From: Clostridium kluyveri
Lineage (GTDB): Bacteria > Bacillota > Clostridia > Clostridiales > Clostridiaceae
Reading direction: 5' to 3'
DNA: 64,000 bases
NCBI RefSeq assembly: GCF_001902295.1
Contig: NZ_CP018335.1
Span: forward strand, 310,001-374,000
The notes beneath the pieces are model-generated. The model made no database searches. It saw only the letters and a program-made list of their open reading frames with translations, and had not been told where the DNA came from. Each line of letters starts with the position of its first letter. Position 1 is the first letter of the stretch. The position numbers and the translations under genes were made by a program. Below, piece after piece: positions 34,567 to 44,143 of the stretch.

Positions 34567-35916
34567 ATGCATAGAATGTTTGGGACCGATGGGGTAAGAG
34601 GAATTGCCAATAAGGAGTTAACTCCAGAATTAGCATATAAATTAGGAAAGGCAGGAGCATATGTACTGACAGGTAGGTGTCATAGACCTAAAATACTTGT
34701 AGGAATGGATACTAGAATATCTGGAGATATGCTTGAGAATGCATTAGTTTCGGGCATCCTTTCTATAGGAGCAGAAGCTATTTGTGTTGGAATAATACCT
34801 ACTCCGGCAGTTGCCTATTTAACTAGAAAGTATAATGCAGATGCAGGAGTTGTTATATCAGCATCCCATAATCCTGTGGAATATAATGGAATAAAATTTT
34901 TTAATGGTAAAGGATATAAACTATCAGATGAGTTAGAAGACAAAATACAATATGTTATTGAAAGTAATTTTAAGGATGTATCTATCCCCATAGGATCGAA
35001 AGTGGGAAGAAAAATCATGGAGACAGGAGAAGCCAGAAAAGCCTATATAGAATTTGCTAAGTCTACTATAGATACAGATTTGAAAGATTTAAAGGTAGTA
35101 TTGGATTGTGCAAATGGAGCATCTTATGTAACTTCTGTAAAAGCTTTTGAAGAATTAGGAGCAAAAGTAAAGGTTATAAATAGTGAACCCGATGGAATAA
35201 ATATAAATCACAATTGTGGTTCAACACATCCAGAAAATCTCATGGAAACTGTAGTAGAAGAAGGCTATGATATGGGACTTGCCTTTGATGGAGATGCAGA
35301 TAGATGTTTGGCGGTAGATGAAAAAGGAAATCTTATAAATGGAGATTTTATTATGGCTATAATAGCAAAACATCTAAAGAATCAGGGAAAGTTATATAAG
35401 AATGTAGTGGTATCCACTGTGATGAGTAATATTGGTTTTGATATAGCATTGAAAGAAGAAGGAATAAATACAATAAAAACTCAGGTGGGAGACAGATATG
35501 TACTAGAAGAGATGAAAAAAGAGGGATACAAATTAGGGGGAGAACAGTCTGGACATATAATTATGCTGGATTACAATACAACGGGAGATGGATTAATTAC
35601 TGCCCTTCAAATAGCTTGTATAGTTAAAAAAAGTGGTAGAAAACTATCTGATATTGCTTCTATGATGAAAAATCTTCCCCAAACTCTTGTAAATGCCAAG
35701 GTTCCTGATGATAAGAAAAAGATATATATGGAAGATGAAGAAATAGTATTAAAGATTAAGGAAATAGAAAGAAAACTGCATGGATGTGGAAGAGTATTAA
35801 TAAGGGCTTCAGGAACGGAACCTTTGGTTAGAGTTATGTTAGAAGGAGAAGAACAAGGTGAAATAGATAAAATGGCTCATAATTTAGCGGAGTTAATTGA
35901 AGTTAAATTAAATTAG
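34567..35916 (+). CDS. glmM: Phosphoglucosamine mutase
   Basis: Converts glucosamine-6-phosphate to glucosamine-1-phosphate for peptidoglycan precursors. The 449-residue product has the catalytic serine motif SASHNPVEYNG, metal-binding DGDADR and the phosphate-binding RASGTEPLVRV. Start is ATG 34567 with GAGG upstream; ATG 34576 (MFGTDGVRG) is also possible. Together with cdaA/cdaR upstream and glmS downstream it links c-di-AMP to wall synthesis. Confidence 0.97.
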   Translation: MHRMFGTDGVRGIANKELTPELAYKLGKAGAYVLTGRCHRPKILVGMDTRISGDMLENALVSGILSIGAEAICVGIIPTPAVAYLTRKYNADAGVVISASHNPVEYNGIKFFNGKGYKLSDELEDKIQYVIESNFKDVSIPIGSKVGRKIMETGEARKAYIEFAKSTIDTDLKDLKVVLDCANGASYVTSVKAFEELGAKVKVINSEPDGININHNCGSTHPENLMETVVEEGYDMGLAFDGDADRCLAVDEKGNLINGDFIMAIIAKHLKNQGKLYKNVVVSTVMSNIGFDIALKEEGINTIKTQVGDRYVLEEMKKEGYKLGGEQSGHIIMLDYNTTGDGLITALQIACIVKKSGRKLSDIASMMKNLPQTLVNAKVPDDKKKIYMEDEEIVLKIKEIERKLHGCGRVLIRASGTEPLVRVMLEGEEQGEIDKMAHNLAELIEVKLN

Positions 35917-35936
35917 TAATGTTAAGATAATAAAAT

Positions 35937-35969
35937 ACATTGTCATAAAATTTGACAGTGTGTTTTTTT
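35937..35969 (+). terminator. Intrinsic terminator after glmM
   Basis: ACATTGTCA (35937-35945) pairs with TGACAGTGT (35953-35961, one G-U) and is followed by GTTTTTTT. It separates glmM from the independently promoted glmS. Confidence 0.85.
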
Positions 35970-36020
35970 ATTTGTGTACATTTTATGAATTAAAAAGATT
36001 TATAAAGTGTAAATTATTAG

Positions 36021-36050
36021 TTGACAAAAAATAAGTGAAAAGAATATAAT
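36021..36050 (+). promoter_or_regulatory. Sigma-A promoter for glmS
   Basis: TTGACA (36021-36026), 18-bp spacer, TATAAT (36045-36050). Transcription from about 36057 would include the whole glmS ribozyme. Confidence 0.8.
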
Positions 36051-36115
36051 AAGTTAACAGCTTTAATGCTGTAATATTTTTGAAGGAAGGTGTGTATATT
36101 TTATTATAAGATGTA

Positions 36116-36310
36116 AGTATAAAAAGCGCCAGAACTCAGGAGATTTTTTAAAATATATATAATTATTTTAAATGTATAAATTACTTTGAGTTGACGAGGA
36201 TGGGGAGTATCGAATCTTCGGCGGGTGCCCCACGGTATCGCACTACCGTTAACAGCTGGTAAAACCAAAAAGTGATTTTTGGTACAATATCAGCCTGGTG
36301 TTAAAACCTT
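36116..36310 (+). ncRNA. glmS glucosamine-6-phosphate-activated ribozyme
   Basis: The conserved core is unmistakable: AGCGCCAGAACT at 36125-36136 with the cleavage site expected before the G at 36126, then after an AT-rich insert GAGTTGACGAGGATGGGG, TATCGAA, TTCGGCGGGTGCCCC and the P3/P4 region to about 36310. On binding glucosamine-6-phosphate the RNA cuts itself and glmS mRNA is degraded. The loop between the two P1 strands is unusually AT-rich. Confidence 0.97.
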
Positions 36311-36481
36311 TAATAAATTAAAGCCTTATAACTGGCTTTAAATAGCATAGTTGCCTGTTTAAAATTTTGATAATAATCAGGTTTTATTTGATTATGATTT
36401 TTGTATTCAATAGTTAATATTGAACTTTTATTAAAAAACTATGCTTAAGTTTATTATATTAAATATGAAAGGAAGATTAGT
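36311..36481 (+). other. 3' part of the glmS leader
   Basis: An AT-rich stretch between ribozyme and glmS. A small hairpin (AAAGCC near 36320 with GGCTTT near 36335) and a weaker long-range pairing of AAACAGG with CCTGATTATTATC-like sequence are visible; GAAAGGAAG provides the ribosome binding site. Confidence 0.5.
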
Positions 36482-38308
36482 ATGTGCGGAATAGTTGGCT
36501 TTGTTGGAAAAAAAGATGCATCACCTATTTTAATTGAGGGATTAAGTAAATTGGAATATAGAGGATATGATTCTGCAGGTGTTGCTATAATAGATAATGA
36601 TCATATTAATGTATTGAAGTGTAAAGGAAGGCTTAAAAATCTTCAAAAAAAATTGTCAGGACATCCCCTAAAAGGCATAGTTGGAATTGGTCATACCAGA
36701 TGGGCAACTCACGGTAAACCTTCAGATTTAAATGCGCATCCCCACAATAGTCAGGATGGAATAATAAGTGTAGTTCACAATGGAATAATAGAAAATTATT
36801 CACAACTTAGAGAGTGGCTTATTTCTAAAGGATATAAATTTGTATCTGAAACAGATACTGAAGTTATACCACAACTAGTGAATTATTTTTACAATGGAGA
36901 CTTAGTTGAGGCAGTTATGAAAGCTGTATCTAAATTAAGAGGTAGTTATGCACTGGGAGTTATTTGTTCAAAAGAGCCAGGAAAATTGGTTGCAGTAAGG
37001 AAGGACAGCCCTCTTATAGTAGGCCTTGGAGAAGGTGAGTACTATATAGCTTCAGATATACCTGCTATATTGAATCATACCAGAGAGATATATCTTTTAA
37101 ATGACAATGAGTTTGTAGTTATAACTGAAAGCGGTGTAAAACTTTTATCAGAGGATGGCAGTGAAGTTAAAAAGGATATATATCATGTTACCTGGAATGC
37201 AAATGCTGCTGAAAAGGGTGGATTTGAACATTTTATGATGAAAGAAATCCATGAACAGCCAAAGGCTATTAAAGATACAATGACATCTAGGATTATGATG
37301 GATAAGCCTATAACTTTGGATGATATAAAGATAACAAAAGATGAAATTAAAAATATAGATAAAATATATATAGTGGCTTGTGGAACTGCCTATCATGCGG
37401 GGATAGTTGGAAAATATGTAATTGAAAAGTTAGTTGGAATGCCGGTGGAAGTGGATATTGCTTCTGAATTTAGATATAGGGAACCTATAATAAATGAAAG
37501 GACACTTATGATAATTATAAGTCAGTCGGGAGAAACTGCAGATACGCTGGCGGCTTTAAGAGAATCAAAGGCCCGTGGAGCCAGAGTTATTGCCATAACC
37601 AATGTAGTGGGAAGTTCTGTATCCAGGGAAGCGGATGATGTTCTATATACCTGGGCAGGTCCTGAAATAGCAGTTGCTTCTACAAAAGCTTATGTAACTC
37701 AGCTTATTGCAATTTATATAATAGCTCTTTTCTTTGCACAGAATAAAAATACTATTAGTAAAGAAGAGATAGATGAAATAAAAAGAGAAATGCTTAGACT
37801 TCCTATAAAGGCAGAAGAAGTTTTAGGAAATAAAGAAGCAATCCATGAATTTGCAGCAAAGATTTTTAAAGAGGAAGACTTATTCTTTTTGGGAAGAGGA
37901 CTTGATTATGCAGTTGCTTTAGAAGGTTCTTTAAAGTTAAAGGAAATATCCTATATCCACTCGGAAGCTTATGCTGGAGGGGAACTAAAGCATGGACCTA
38001 TAGCACTTATTGAAGATGGAACTGTAGTTATTGCAGGGGCTACACAGGAAAAATTACTTGAGAAAATGATAAGTAATATTAAAGAAGTGACTACAAGGGG
38101 AGCTAAGGTCTTAGCTCTTACATCGGAGGGAAATAATGAAATTGAGGAAACAGTGGATTCTGTAATATATCTGCCAAAGGTAATGGATATATTAGCACCG
38201 GTGATTTCAGTAATTCCGCTGCAGCTTTTAGCATATTATATATCCATGCAAAAAGGGTGTGACGTAGACAAACCAAGAAATTTGGCCAAGTCAGTCACGG
38301 TGGAATAA
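36482..38308 (+). CDS. glmS: Glutamine-fructose-6-phosphate aminotransferase
   Basis: Makes glucosamine-6-phosphate from fructose-6-phosphate and glutamine. The 608-residue product begins MCGIVGF, with C2 (mature C1) as the glutaminase nucleophile, and contains GHTRWATHG and HNGIIENY. Two SIS domains carry ISQSGETADT and GRGLDYAVALEGSLKLKEISYIHSEAY; it ends with the family tail DKPRNLAKSVTVE. It is controlled by the ribozyme upstream. Confidence 0.98.
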   Translation: MCGIVGFVGKKDASPILIEGLSKLEYRGYDSAGVAIIDNDHINVLKCKGRLKNLQKKLSGHPLKGIVGIGHTRWATHGKPSDLNAHPHNSQDGIISVVHNGIIENYSQLREWLISKGYKFVSETDTEVIPQLVNYFYNGDLVEAVMKAVSKLRGSYALGVICSKEPGKLVAVRKDSPLIVGLGEGEYYIASDIPAILNHTREIYLLNDNEFVVITESGVKLLSEDGSEVKKDIYHVTWNANAAEKGGFEHFMMKEIHEQPKAIKDTMTSRIMMDKPITLDDIKITKDEIKNIDKIYIVACGTAYHAGIVGKYVIEKLVGMPVEVDIASEFRYREPIINERTLMIIISQSGETADTLAALRESKARGARVIAITNVVGSSVSREADDVLYTWAGPEIAVASTKAYVTQLIAIYIIALFFAQNKNTISKEEIDEIKREMLRLPIKAEEVLGNKEAIHEFAAKIFKEEDLFFLGRGLDYAVALEGSLKLKEISYIHSEAYAGGELKHGPIALIEDGTVVIAGATQEKLLEKMISNIKEVTTRGAKVLALTSEGNNEIEETVDSVIYLPKVMDILAPVISVIPLQLLAYYISMQKGCDVDKPRNLAKSVTVE

Positions 38309-38423
38309 AGGTAATGGATTAAGTAAAGTTTGTTGTAGTTTTGAAAGAAAGTTAAATCAAAATTAAATAGAATGCCAGTATTAAGCTGAGATATTTAGTA
38401 TGGGAAAAAATATGAAAGCATAT

Positions 38424-38461
38424 AAAGCTAGACATTTTAAATTAAGAATGCCTAGCTTTTT
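38424..38461 (+). terminator. Intrinsic terminator after glmS
   Basis: AAAGCTAG (38424-38431) and CATT pair with AATG and CTAGCTTT (38447-38459 region), followed by TTTTGTTAT. Confidence 0.85.
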
Positions 38462-38733
38462 GTTATATTTAGAGATGGAAAAATGGCGAAAGGGAAAAGA
38501 ACTCATAATATTGAGAAAATGATTAAAGAAGAATTAGAGGGGGAAGAGATAAATGTCCTTTGGTAATTCCAAATGACTTAAATGGTTCTTTAATACTAAA
38601 AGTAAGAATGAGGAGATGTTGACAGGTATATACATAAACATTAAAATAAAGGAAGTATATGAATATTAATGTAAAGATTAGATATATATGGTCAATTACA
38701 TTAATATAAAAATACAATAAAGCAAATTAGTAC
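38462..38733 (+). other. Gene-remnant-rich spacer before the toxin array
   Basis: A short open frame starting near 38482 (MAKGKRTHNIEKMIKEELEGEE...) resembles the first residues of a DNA-binding or transposon protein and stops after about 27 codons; a second coding-like fragment (NDLNGSLILKVRMRR) follows in another frame. I take these as debris from insertions, not functional genes. Confidence 0.4.
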
Positions 38734-39506
38734 ATGGGAGAAAATAAATGGATTTTAAATTGGATATTGGTGAATTAACTAATACAATAAATGAAGATGA
38801 AAACATTATAAAGACATTAGAAGAAGAAAAAGAAAATATAAATAGAACTATAGCAGAGCTTACTGAAGCTGGATGGTCAGGTGAAGCAAAAGATAAATTT
38901 ATGGAAAAGCATATTAAAAATCAGGAGTTTTATACAAATTTAATAGAAGATATAAAGTACGTGAAAAATGCTTTAGAAAATGAAGAAAAGCCAAGGGCAG
39001 TTAGGTTAAAAAAGCAAAGTGAGGATTTTGTAAACTGCATAAAAAGAAGTGGGGGTGGGACAGCCCTTACAAATGATGATACAGGAATTATTTCACTCCA
39101 ATATGGGGGACAATTTCAAATAAATAACAATGTTAGTGAATGTATAGATAATTATAAAAAGATGAATTCTAAATTTGAAGAAATATTAAATTTAGCAAAT
39201 AGTTTAAGTTTTACATCCTTCCCCATTGCAGATGATGTCCTCAATTTACAGAATTCGCTTAAAAATCAAACAACAAGTTTGACAGAATTTAATGACTCAT
39301 TTAATACATATTGTAATGGTGTAAGAGATATGGAAGAAAATATATGTTCAGTATTTTCAAAAATATCAGGAATAACTGTAGGAATATCTGAATTCAGGGG
39401 TGTTTCTGCTATTTCAGAAAATGGACAAGTAGATAAGAATAAAGTAATACAGTTAATGTTAAAAAATCCAAATGACTTGACTAATGGGGAAAAAGAGCTA
39501 TTATCA
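38734..39506 (+). repeat. Long direct repeat, copy 1 (toxin N-terminal module)
   Basis: From the ribosome binding site (GGGAGAAAATAAATGG) to the KELLS region this segment is nearly identical at the DNA level to 41132-41893, differing at only a handful of positions. It encodes the shared export module of two toxins. Confidence 0.95.
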
Positions 39507-40208
39507 TATGTAGAAAAAGTATTAAGTAAAGATGAATATAAGAAAATAAAAGAAACCGTATTTACATATGAAGAAGCAGAAAAATATATTAAGTGTGATA
39601 TTTTAGGACTTAATGTAGGACTTAAGACATATTTTCCAAATGAGATATCTAATTTGCCTAAACAAATAACTTACGAAAAAGATGGATATATTTATACTTA
39701 TGTTTTAACAGAAAATTCTCCACTTACATTTAATGGAGTAGAACTTCCTGATGATGATATAATAACAAAAGATGGTCAAGTAATTAGCAATAAATTATAT
39801 GGTTATAAACTTTTTTATACTAATGAACCAAAGATATCGGCAGGAACTGTTTTTGTTTCACCTACAAAAGGGGCGGGAGAAGCTGAACGTGTGGTAAATG
39901 GAAAAGGCAATCCATATCCTAAGGTAGAAGTTGAGGGACACGGGGAAGTTCCATTTCCAGAAGGACCTTATGAACCTAATAATAGTAGTACCTTAAGGCC
40001 ACAATTCACCGATTCTTACAAAAAGCAATTTAAAGAATGGTGGACTGGTCAAGGTAAGCCATGGCCAGAAGGAGAAGTTAACATACATCACATTAAACCA
40101 CTATCTAAGGGTGGAGATAACAGCTTTGAAAATTTAGTTCCACTTGTACAGCCAGAAGAACATCAACCATTTACAAATTGGTGGCGTAGTTATCCACCAA
40201 AGAAATAA
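38748..40208 (+). CDS. WXG/LXG-type polymorphic toxin with C-terminal HNH nuclease
   Basis: A 486-residue protein. N-terminus (about 1-90) is helical with a W43-S-G45 turn typical of WXG100-like substrates of type VII secretion; a longer LXG-like helical region reaches to about 250. The last about 60 residues form an HNH-type nuclease: EVNIHHIKPLSKGGDNSFENLVPL with paired His and the late Asn/His. It is followed 16 bp later by a SUKH immunity gene. No secretion (EssC-like) gene is in the window. Confidence 0.88.
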   Translation: MDFKLDIGELTNTINEDENIIKTLEEEKENINRTIAELTEAGWSGEAKDKFMEKHIKNQEFYTNLIEDIKYVKNALENEEKPRAVRLKKQSEDFVNCIKRSGGGTALTNDDTGIISLQYGGQFQINNNVSECIDNYKKMNSKFEEILNLANSLSFTSFPIADDVLNLQNSLKNQTTSLTEFNDSFNTYCNGVRDMEENICSVFSKISGITVGISEFRGVSAISENGQVDKNKVIQLMLKNPNDLTNGEKELLSYVEKVLSKDEYKKIKETVFTYEEAEKYIKCDILGLNVGLKTYFPNEISNLPKQITYEKDGYIYTYVLTENSPLTFNGVELPDDDIITKDGQVISNKLYGYKLFYTNEPKISAGTVFVSPTKGAGEAERVVNGKGNPYPKVEVEGHGEVPFPEGPYEPNNSSTLRPQFTDSYKKQFKEWWTGQGKPWPEGEVNIHHIKPLSKGGDNSFENLVPLVQPEEHQPFTNWWRSYPPKK

Positions 40209-40224
40209 GGAGGTTAAACTATAT

Positions 40225-40737
40225 ATGAAAGGATTAATTGATTTTAACGCATTAATTAGCACATTAGATGGATTAAAGTTACAAAAATTAGATTGCGAGG
40301 GGAAAAGCATTGAAGTAAGGTTTGAGTTAAATGAACCAGCAAATATAGATGACATAATGAATGTTGAGAGAGAATTGGGAGTAAAGTTACCCGACTCATA
40401 CAAGGAATTCTTAAAGAATTATAATGGTGCACGTATATTTGATTATGATGGTTTAGATGGGTTTATAATATTAGGAACAAAAGATATTCCTAAGGTAAAT
40501 AAATTCGCTAAAGCTACATTTGAAGATGATTGGCTCGAAAGTATAATTATATTTGCAAAATATATTGGAGAAAGCAATTATTTGGGCTTTGATGGCTCCA
40601 AGGATGAAAGTGAGTACGCGGTTATCGATTGCTTTTTCGAAGAACTTCCAGAGGATTGGTCTCAAATAGCTATTAATTTTGACGATTTTCTTGAAAAAGT
40701 TGTAGAGCAACAAGGAAAAAAGTTCTGGTTGAGTTAA
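40225..40737 (+). CDS. SUKH (SMI1/KNR4) family immunity protein
   Basis: A 170-residue acidic protein with the SUKH signature: ERELGVKLPDSYKEFLKNYNGARIFDYDGLDGFIILG and the late YAVIDCFFEELPEDWSQIA. SUKH proteins commonly neutralise nuclease toxins. The start is ATG 40225 after AAGGAGG; longer upstream frames run into the toxin gene. Immediately downstream of the HNH toxin, it is its presumed antidote. Confidence 0.9.
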   Translation: MKGLIDFNALISTLDGLKLQKLDCEGKSIEVRFELNEPANIDDIMNVERELGVKLPDSYKEFLKNYNGARIFDYDGLDGFIILGTKDIPKVNKFAKATFEDDWLESIIIFAKYIGESNYLGFDGSKDESEYAVIDCFFEELPEDWSQIAINFDDFLEKVVEQQGKKFWLS

Positions 40738-40865
40738 CTTGTATTAAAGTTAAACTGACTACAGAATTATACCGATACTCACTTCAAAACTTCATATGAT
40801 ATGTTTAAAAATCAAAATGATTGATATATATTGTCTCTGAATGAAACAATATTTTGAAGTATAGC

Positions 40866-40967
40866 TGCATAATTGTAATAATGCAGTGAAAAGATGAAAT
40901 GAATCAGCTGAATTTAAGTAGGCTGGTTCATTATTTCTTTAGCAGTTAACATATGCTATAAATACAT
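40866..40967 (+). repeat. Cassette-end repeat, copy 1, with terminator
   Basis: About 102 bp matching 43469-43571. It holds a small TGCAT...ATGCA hairpin and a terminator-like stem (AATGAATCAGC with GCTGGTTCATT, then ATTTCTTT). Stem bases differ between the copies in a compensating way, so the structure is conserved. Confidence 0.85.
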
Positions 40968-41131
40968 TCTTCAAAAGAACTACATTAATTACTACTGATA
41001 GTAAAGAAAGATCTCCTGAAGGAATATAGATATTGGCCCTGTCAAGTTCTATTTTAACGTTTTTGTTTTCTTTCACATCATTCTTTATATTTGTAAACCT
41101 GGATGTTCTACCCTTTACCTCAATTGCATGA
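40968..41131 (-). pseudogene. Coding-like remnant downstream of the first immunity gene
   Basis: On the minus strand an open frame of about 60 codons (containing KIELDRANIYIPSGDLSLLSVVI) ends with NVFIAYVNC at the cassette repeat. It has no start signal and no recognised family; it looks like the tail of a decayed mobile-element or accessory gene. Confidence 0.35.
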
Positions 41132-41893
41132 AATGGAGAAAATAAATGGATTTTAAATTAGACATAGGTGAATTAACTAATACAATAAATGAATATGAAA
41201 ACATTATAAAGACATTGGAAGAAGAAAAAGAAAATATAAATAAAACTATCGCAGAGCTTACTGAAGCTGGATGGTCAGGTGAAGCAAAAGATAAATTTAT
41301 GGAAAAGCATATTAAAAATCAGGAGTTTTATACAAATTTAATAGAAGATATAAAGTACGTGAAAAATGCTTTAGAAAATGAAGAAAAGCCAAGGGCAGTT
41401 AGGTTAAAAAAGCAAAGTGAGGATTTTGTAAACTGCATAAAAAGAAGTGGGGGTGGGACAGCCCTTACAAATGATGATACAGGAATTATTTCACTCCAAT
41501 ATGGGGGACAATTTCAAATAAATAACAATGTTAGTGAATGTATAGATAATTATAAAAAGATGAATTCTAAATTTGAAGAAATATTAAATTTAGCAAATAG
41601 TTTAAGTTTTACATCCTTCCCCATTGCAGATGATGTCCTCAATTTACAGAATTCGCTTAAAAATCAAACAACAAGTTTGACAGAATTTAATGACTCATTT
41701 AATACATATTGTAATGGTGTAAGAGATATGGAAGAAAATATATGTTCCGTATTTTCAAAAATATCAGGAATAACTGTAGGAATATCTGAATTTAGAGGTG
41801 TTTCTGCTATTTCGGAAAATGGACAAGTAGATAAGAATAAAGTAATGCAGTTAATGCTAAAGAATCCAAATGACTTGACTAATGGGGAAAAAG
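41132..41893 (+). repeat. Long direct repeat, copy 2 (toxin N-terminal module)
   Basis: Near-identical to 38734-39506. Just after it the two toxins diverge, and an 11-bp unit is duplicated at 41894-41915. Confidence 0.95.
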
Positions 41894-42905
41894 AGCTATT
41901 ATCAAGCTATTATCATATGTAGAAAAAGTATTAAGTAAAAATGAATATGCTGAATTAAAAGAACAAGCGATAAAGGGAGATAATGGTCAAGAGATAGCCC
42001 ATAATTTAAAATTAAAGTTTGGTGACACAAGTATATATGATATGGACCATTTTTTGGAATTAGCAAATAATGATGGTTTTCTTAAGTCTATAAAGAAGGC
42101 TGGGAAAGATTTTATAATAGGAGCAGGTAATTCACTTGATAAAAATATTTTTTTGGGGACTGTATTTACTGTTGGTGGAATAAATCAAAGCGGTATGCCT
42201 AAATCAATACCATATAAAATAGGTGAGTTAGCTGGTGATATAGGGTCATTTGCATTTGGAGCTGCAGAGGCTGGAACTGGAGTCGGAGGAGAGCTTTTAG
42301 GGTTTACAGCAGATGGTACAGTAGTACTCGCTCCCGCTGGTGTTGCTTTAAACGCTGCAAGTTTAGGTCTTGTAACCCATGGGGGTGCTGCTACAATTAA
42401 ATCAGCACATAATTTTAGTGAAGACTTGTTCTCATTGATTAAAGGTGAAGGGAATAAGGGGTCGGCTGAAGCTGATTTTACAGGTAAATTAAGAGGGGAA
42501 GATGTTACATTAAAAGATGTAAAAACGCAAGAAATATCATATGTAAAAAGAGATACTGCAGAATTAAATAGTTTAAGAAGTGCTTTTAATAAAACTGTTA
42601 GGAGTGATTTCGTAAAGGATTTATCAAAAAACATAGAGTACTTAAAAGAAGCTGGATTTTCAGATAAAGATATCTTAAAAATGCAGAATGGGAGAATACC
42701 AGATGGATGGCAAGTTCATCATAAGTTACCATTAGACGACAGTGGTACAAATAGCTGTGATAATTTAGTTCTAATACAGAATGAACCGTATCACAAGGTT
42801 ATCACAAATTATCAAAATTCTTTTGCTAAAGAATTAAAGATAGGTGAGATAAAAAAAGTCGAATGGCCAATTCCAGATGGAAATATTTATCCTGAAAAAC
42901 ATTAA
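41146..42905 (+). pseudogene. Second WXG/LXG-HNH toxin, split by an 11-bp tandem duplication
   Basis: The first 250 residues repeat the module of the preceding toxin. AGCTATTATCA occurs once there but twice in tandem here (41894-41904 and 41905-41915), shifting the frame so the first part stops at 41922. Removing one unit restores a 582-residue protein with a Gly/Ala-rich hydrophobic pre-toxin region (about 300-400) and a C-terminal HNH-type domain (WQVHHKLPLDDSGTNSCDNLVLI). A separate ATG at 42042 could express the C-terminal 287 residues alone. It is either a pseudogene or a reversible switch. Confidence 0.85.
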
Positions 42906-42922
42906 AGAGAGGTGGATAAAAG

Positions 42923-43375
42923 ATGTGGGAAGATGACTTTAAGAAAATAGTTGACGAAAAAAAAATGTATAAGGAAGAGGTTAACGTAGGAGCTACAAAA
43001 GAAGAAATTAAAAAATTCACCGTAGAAGTTAAAAAAAGCTTGGATAAGGAAATACCAAAAGAATATCTGAATATCATTGAACGAGTAAATGGAATTGAGT
43101 TCAATGGATTTATACTATATGGTATTGATGAATTTCTATTAGAAAATGAGCCAAAGCAACATATTTATGGATTGATTGATCTAAATCAAATTTGGTATGA
43201 AAATGAGGAACAAAAGCAATATTTGTTTCTAGGTGAGAGTAATATTAGTTGGTATGTATATAAATATGATAACGAAAGTTTTATAGAGCTAGATAATCCA
43301 TCTGGAAGAGAAATTAATAAATTTTCTAATTTTGAAGATATGTTTGAAAAGTTATTACTAGATGCTTTGATGTAG
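42923..43375 (+). CDS. SUKH/YrhA-like immunity protein
   Basis: A 150-residue acidic protein. KEIPKEYLNIIERVNGIEFNGFILYGIDEFLL and the C-terminal FSNFEDMFEKLLLDALM fit SUKH-superfamily (YrhA-like) proteins. It lies 17 bp after the second toxin, whose nuclease it probably inhibits. It is intact although the toxin frame is broken, as expected if the toxin tail is still made. Confidence 0.82.
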   Translation: MWEDDFKKIVDEKKMYKEEVNVGATKEEIKKFTVEVKKSLDKEIPKEYLNIIERVNGIEFNGFILYGIDEFLLENEPKQHIYGLIDLNQIWYENEEQKQYLFLGESNISWYVYKYDNESFIELDNPSGREINKFSNFEDMFEKLLLDALM

Positions 43376-43468
43376 AAAGGGACAGCATAATTAATAGATG
43401 ACTAAATGCAAAAAATTTAAATATTAGTAAGCATGTGTAAGCACTAAAATTGGAAAAAATCAACTGTA

Positions 43469-43571
43469 TGCATAATTGTAATAATGCAGTGAAAAGATGA
43501 AATGAACTAGCTAAAACTGAGTAGGCTAGTTCATTAATTTTTTTAGTAGGTAATATATGCTGTAAATACAT
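43469..43571 (+). repeat. Cassette-end repeat, copy 2, with terminator
   Basis: About 103 bp homologous to 40866-40967. The terminator stem here is ATGAACTAGC with GCTAGTTCAT, followed by TAATTTTTTTAG. It again sits just after a toxin-immunity pair. Confidence 0.85.
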
Positions 43572-43965
43572 CATTATGAGGTTCATAATCGGAAAGCCAT
43601 AAGCGCAGCACTAGGAAGTCATAGTATGAGGATGCAGATGGTATACCATGGTCAAAACCACATATATCAAAAAGCAAAGGATCTGAGGCTACTCTTTCAG
43701 CCCAATTTGTGATAGAATAGACCTGTTGATCAAGCATCAATATGAGAGATCATATTTATACCTTGCTGATTTTTGGCGGGGCGGCCTAAATCAGAATATA
43801 AGGGCTTGATTACGGGAAGCAGGTTATCAAGGTTGAGAAGGATAGAATTTTGAAATACTTTTATCTAGAGCAGCCACCCTGCTTCTTTGCATTTCATTAA
43901 TGAAGTATCAATTTAAGGCAAAGCTGTTCTTGATATTTTAAATGTAGATTCCAATCTCGTAACAT
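43543..43965 (-). pseudogene. Decayed DDE-type transposase fragment
   Basis: The minus strand has a good ribosome binding site and ATG (43965) followed by MLRDWNLHLKYQEQLC, then by frameshifts and stops pieces such as FYPFLNLDNLLPVIKPLYSDLGRPAKN (in part) and SITNWAERVASDPLLFDICGF with SSYYDF and RLWLSDY. Together they match the N-terminal third of an IS transposase. The rest is missing, and no terminal inverted repeats are visible. Confidence 0.65.
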
Positions 43966-44143
43966 AGTGTACCTCCTCAAGAAAGTAATATTTTTAAATT
44001 ATAATACAATTTTACTGGAGAAGGGTAAAGGTGAATTTCTTGGAAAAAATCATAATAATTTAGTCTGAATATTAGGGGTGAAGCAGAAATGTGGAACCTT
44101 GTAATATATAAAAATCAAGCTCTTTCAGTTTTCGAGAGCGTTC
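43966..44143 (+). other. Spacer between IS remnant and toxin tail
   Basis: Contains a short open frame from ATG 44090 (MWNLVIYKNQALSVFESVP) after GGGGTGAAG that runs directly into the copied toxin sequence at 44144 out of frame. It appears to be the start of another gene fused by deletion. Confidence 0.4.

Noticed and set aside
40738..41131. CRISPR or small-RNA array from repeated hairpins near the toxin genes
   Set aside because: Only two copies of the 100-bp repeat exist 2.6 kb apart, without spacers.
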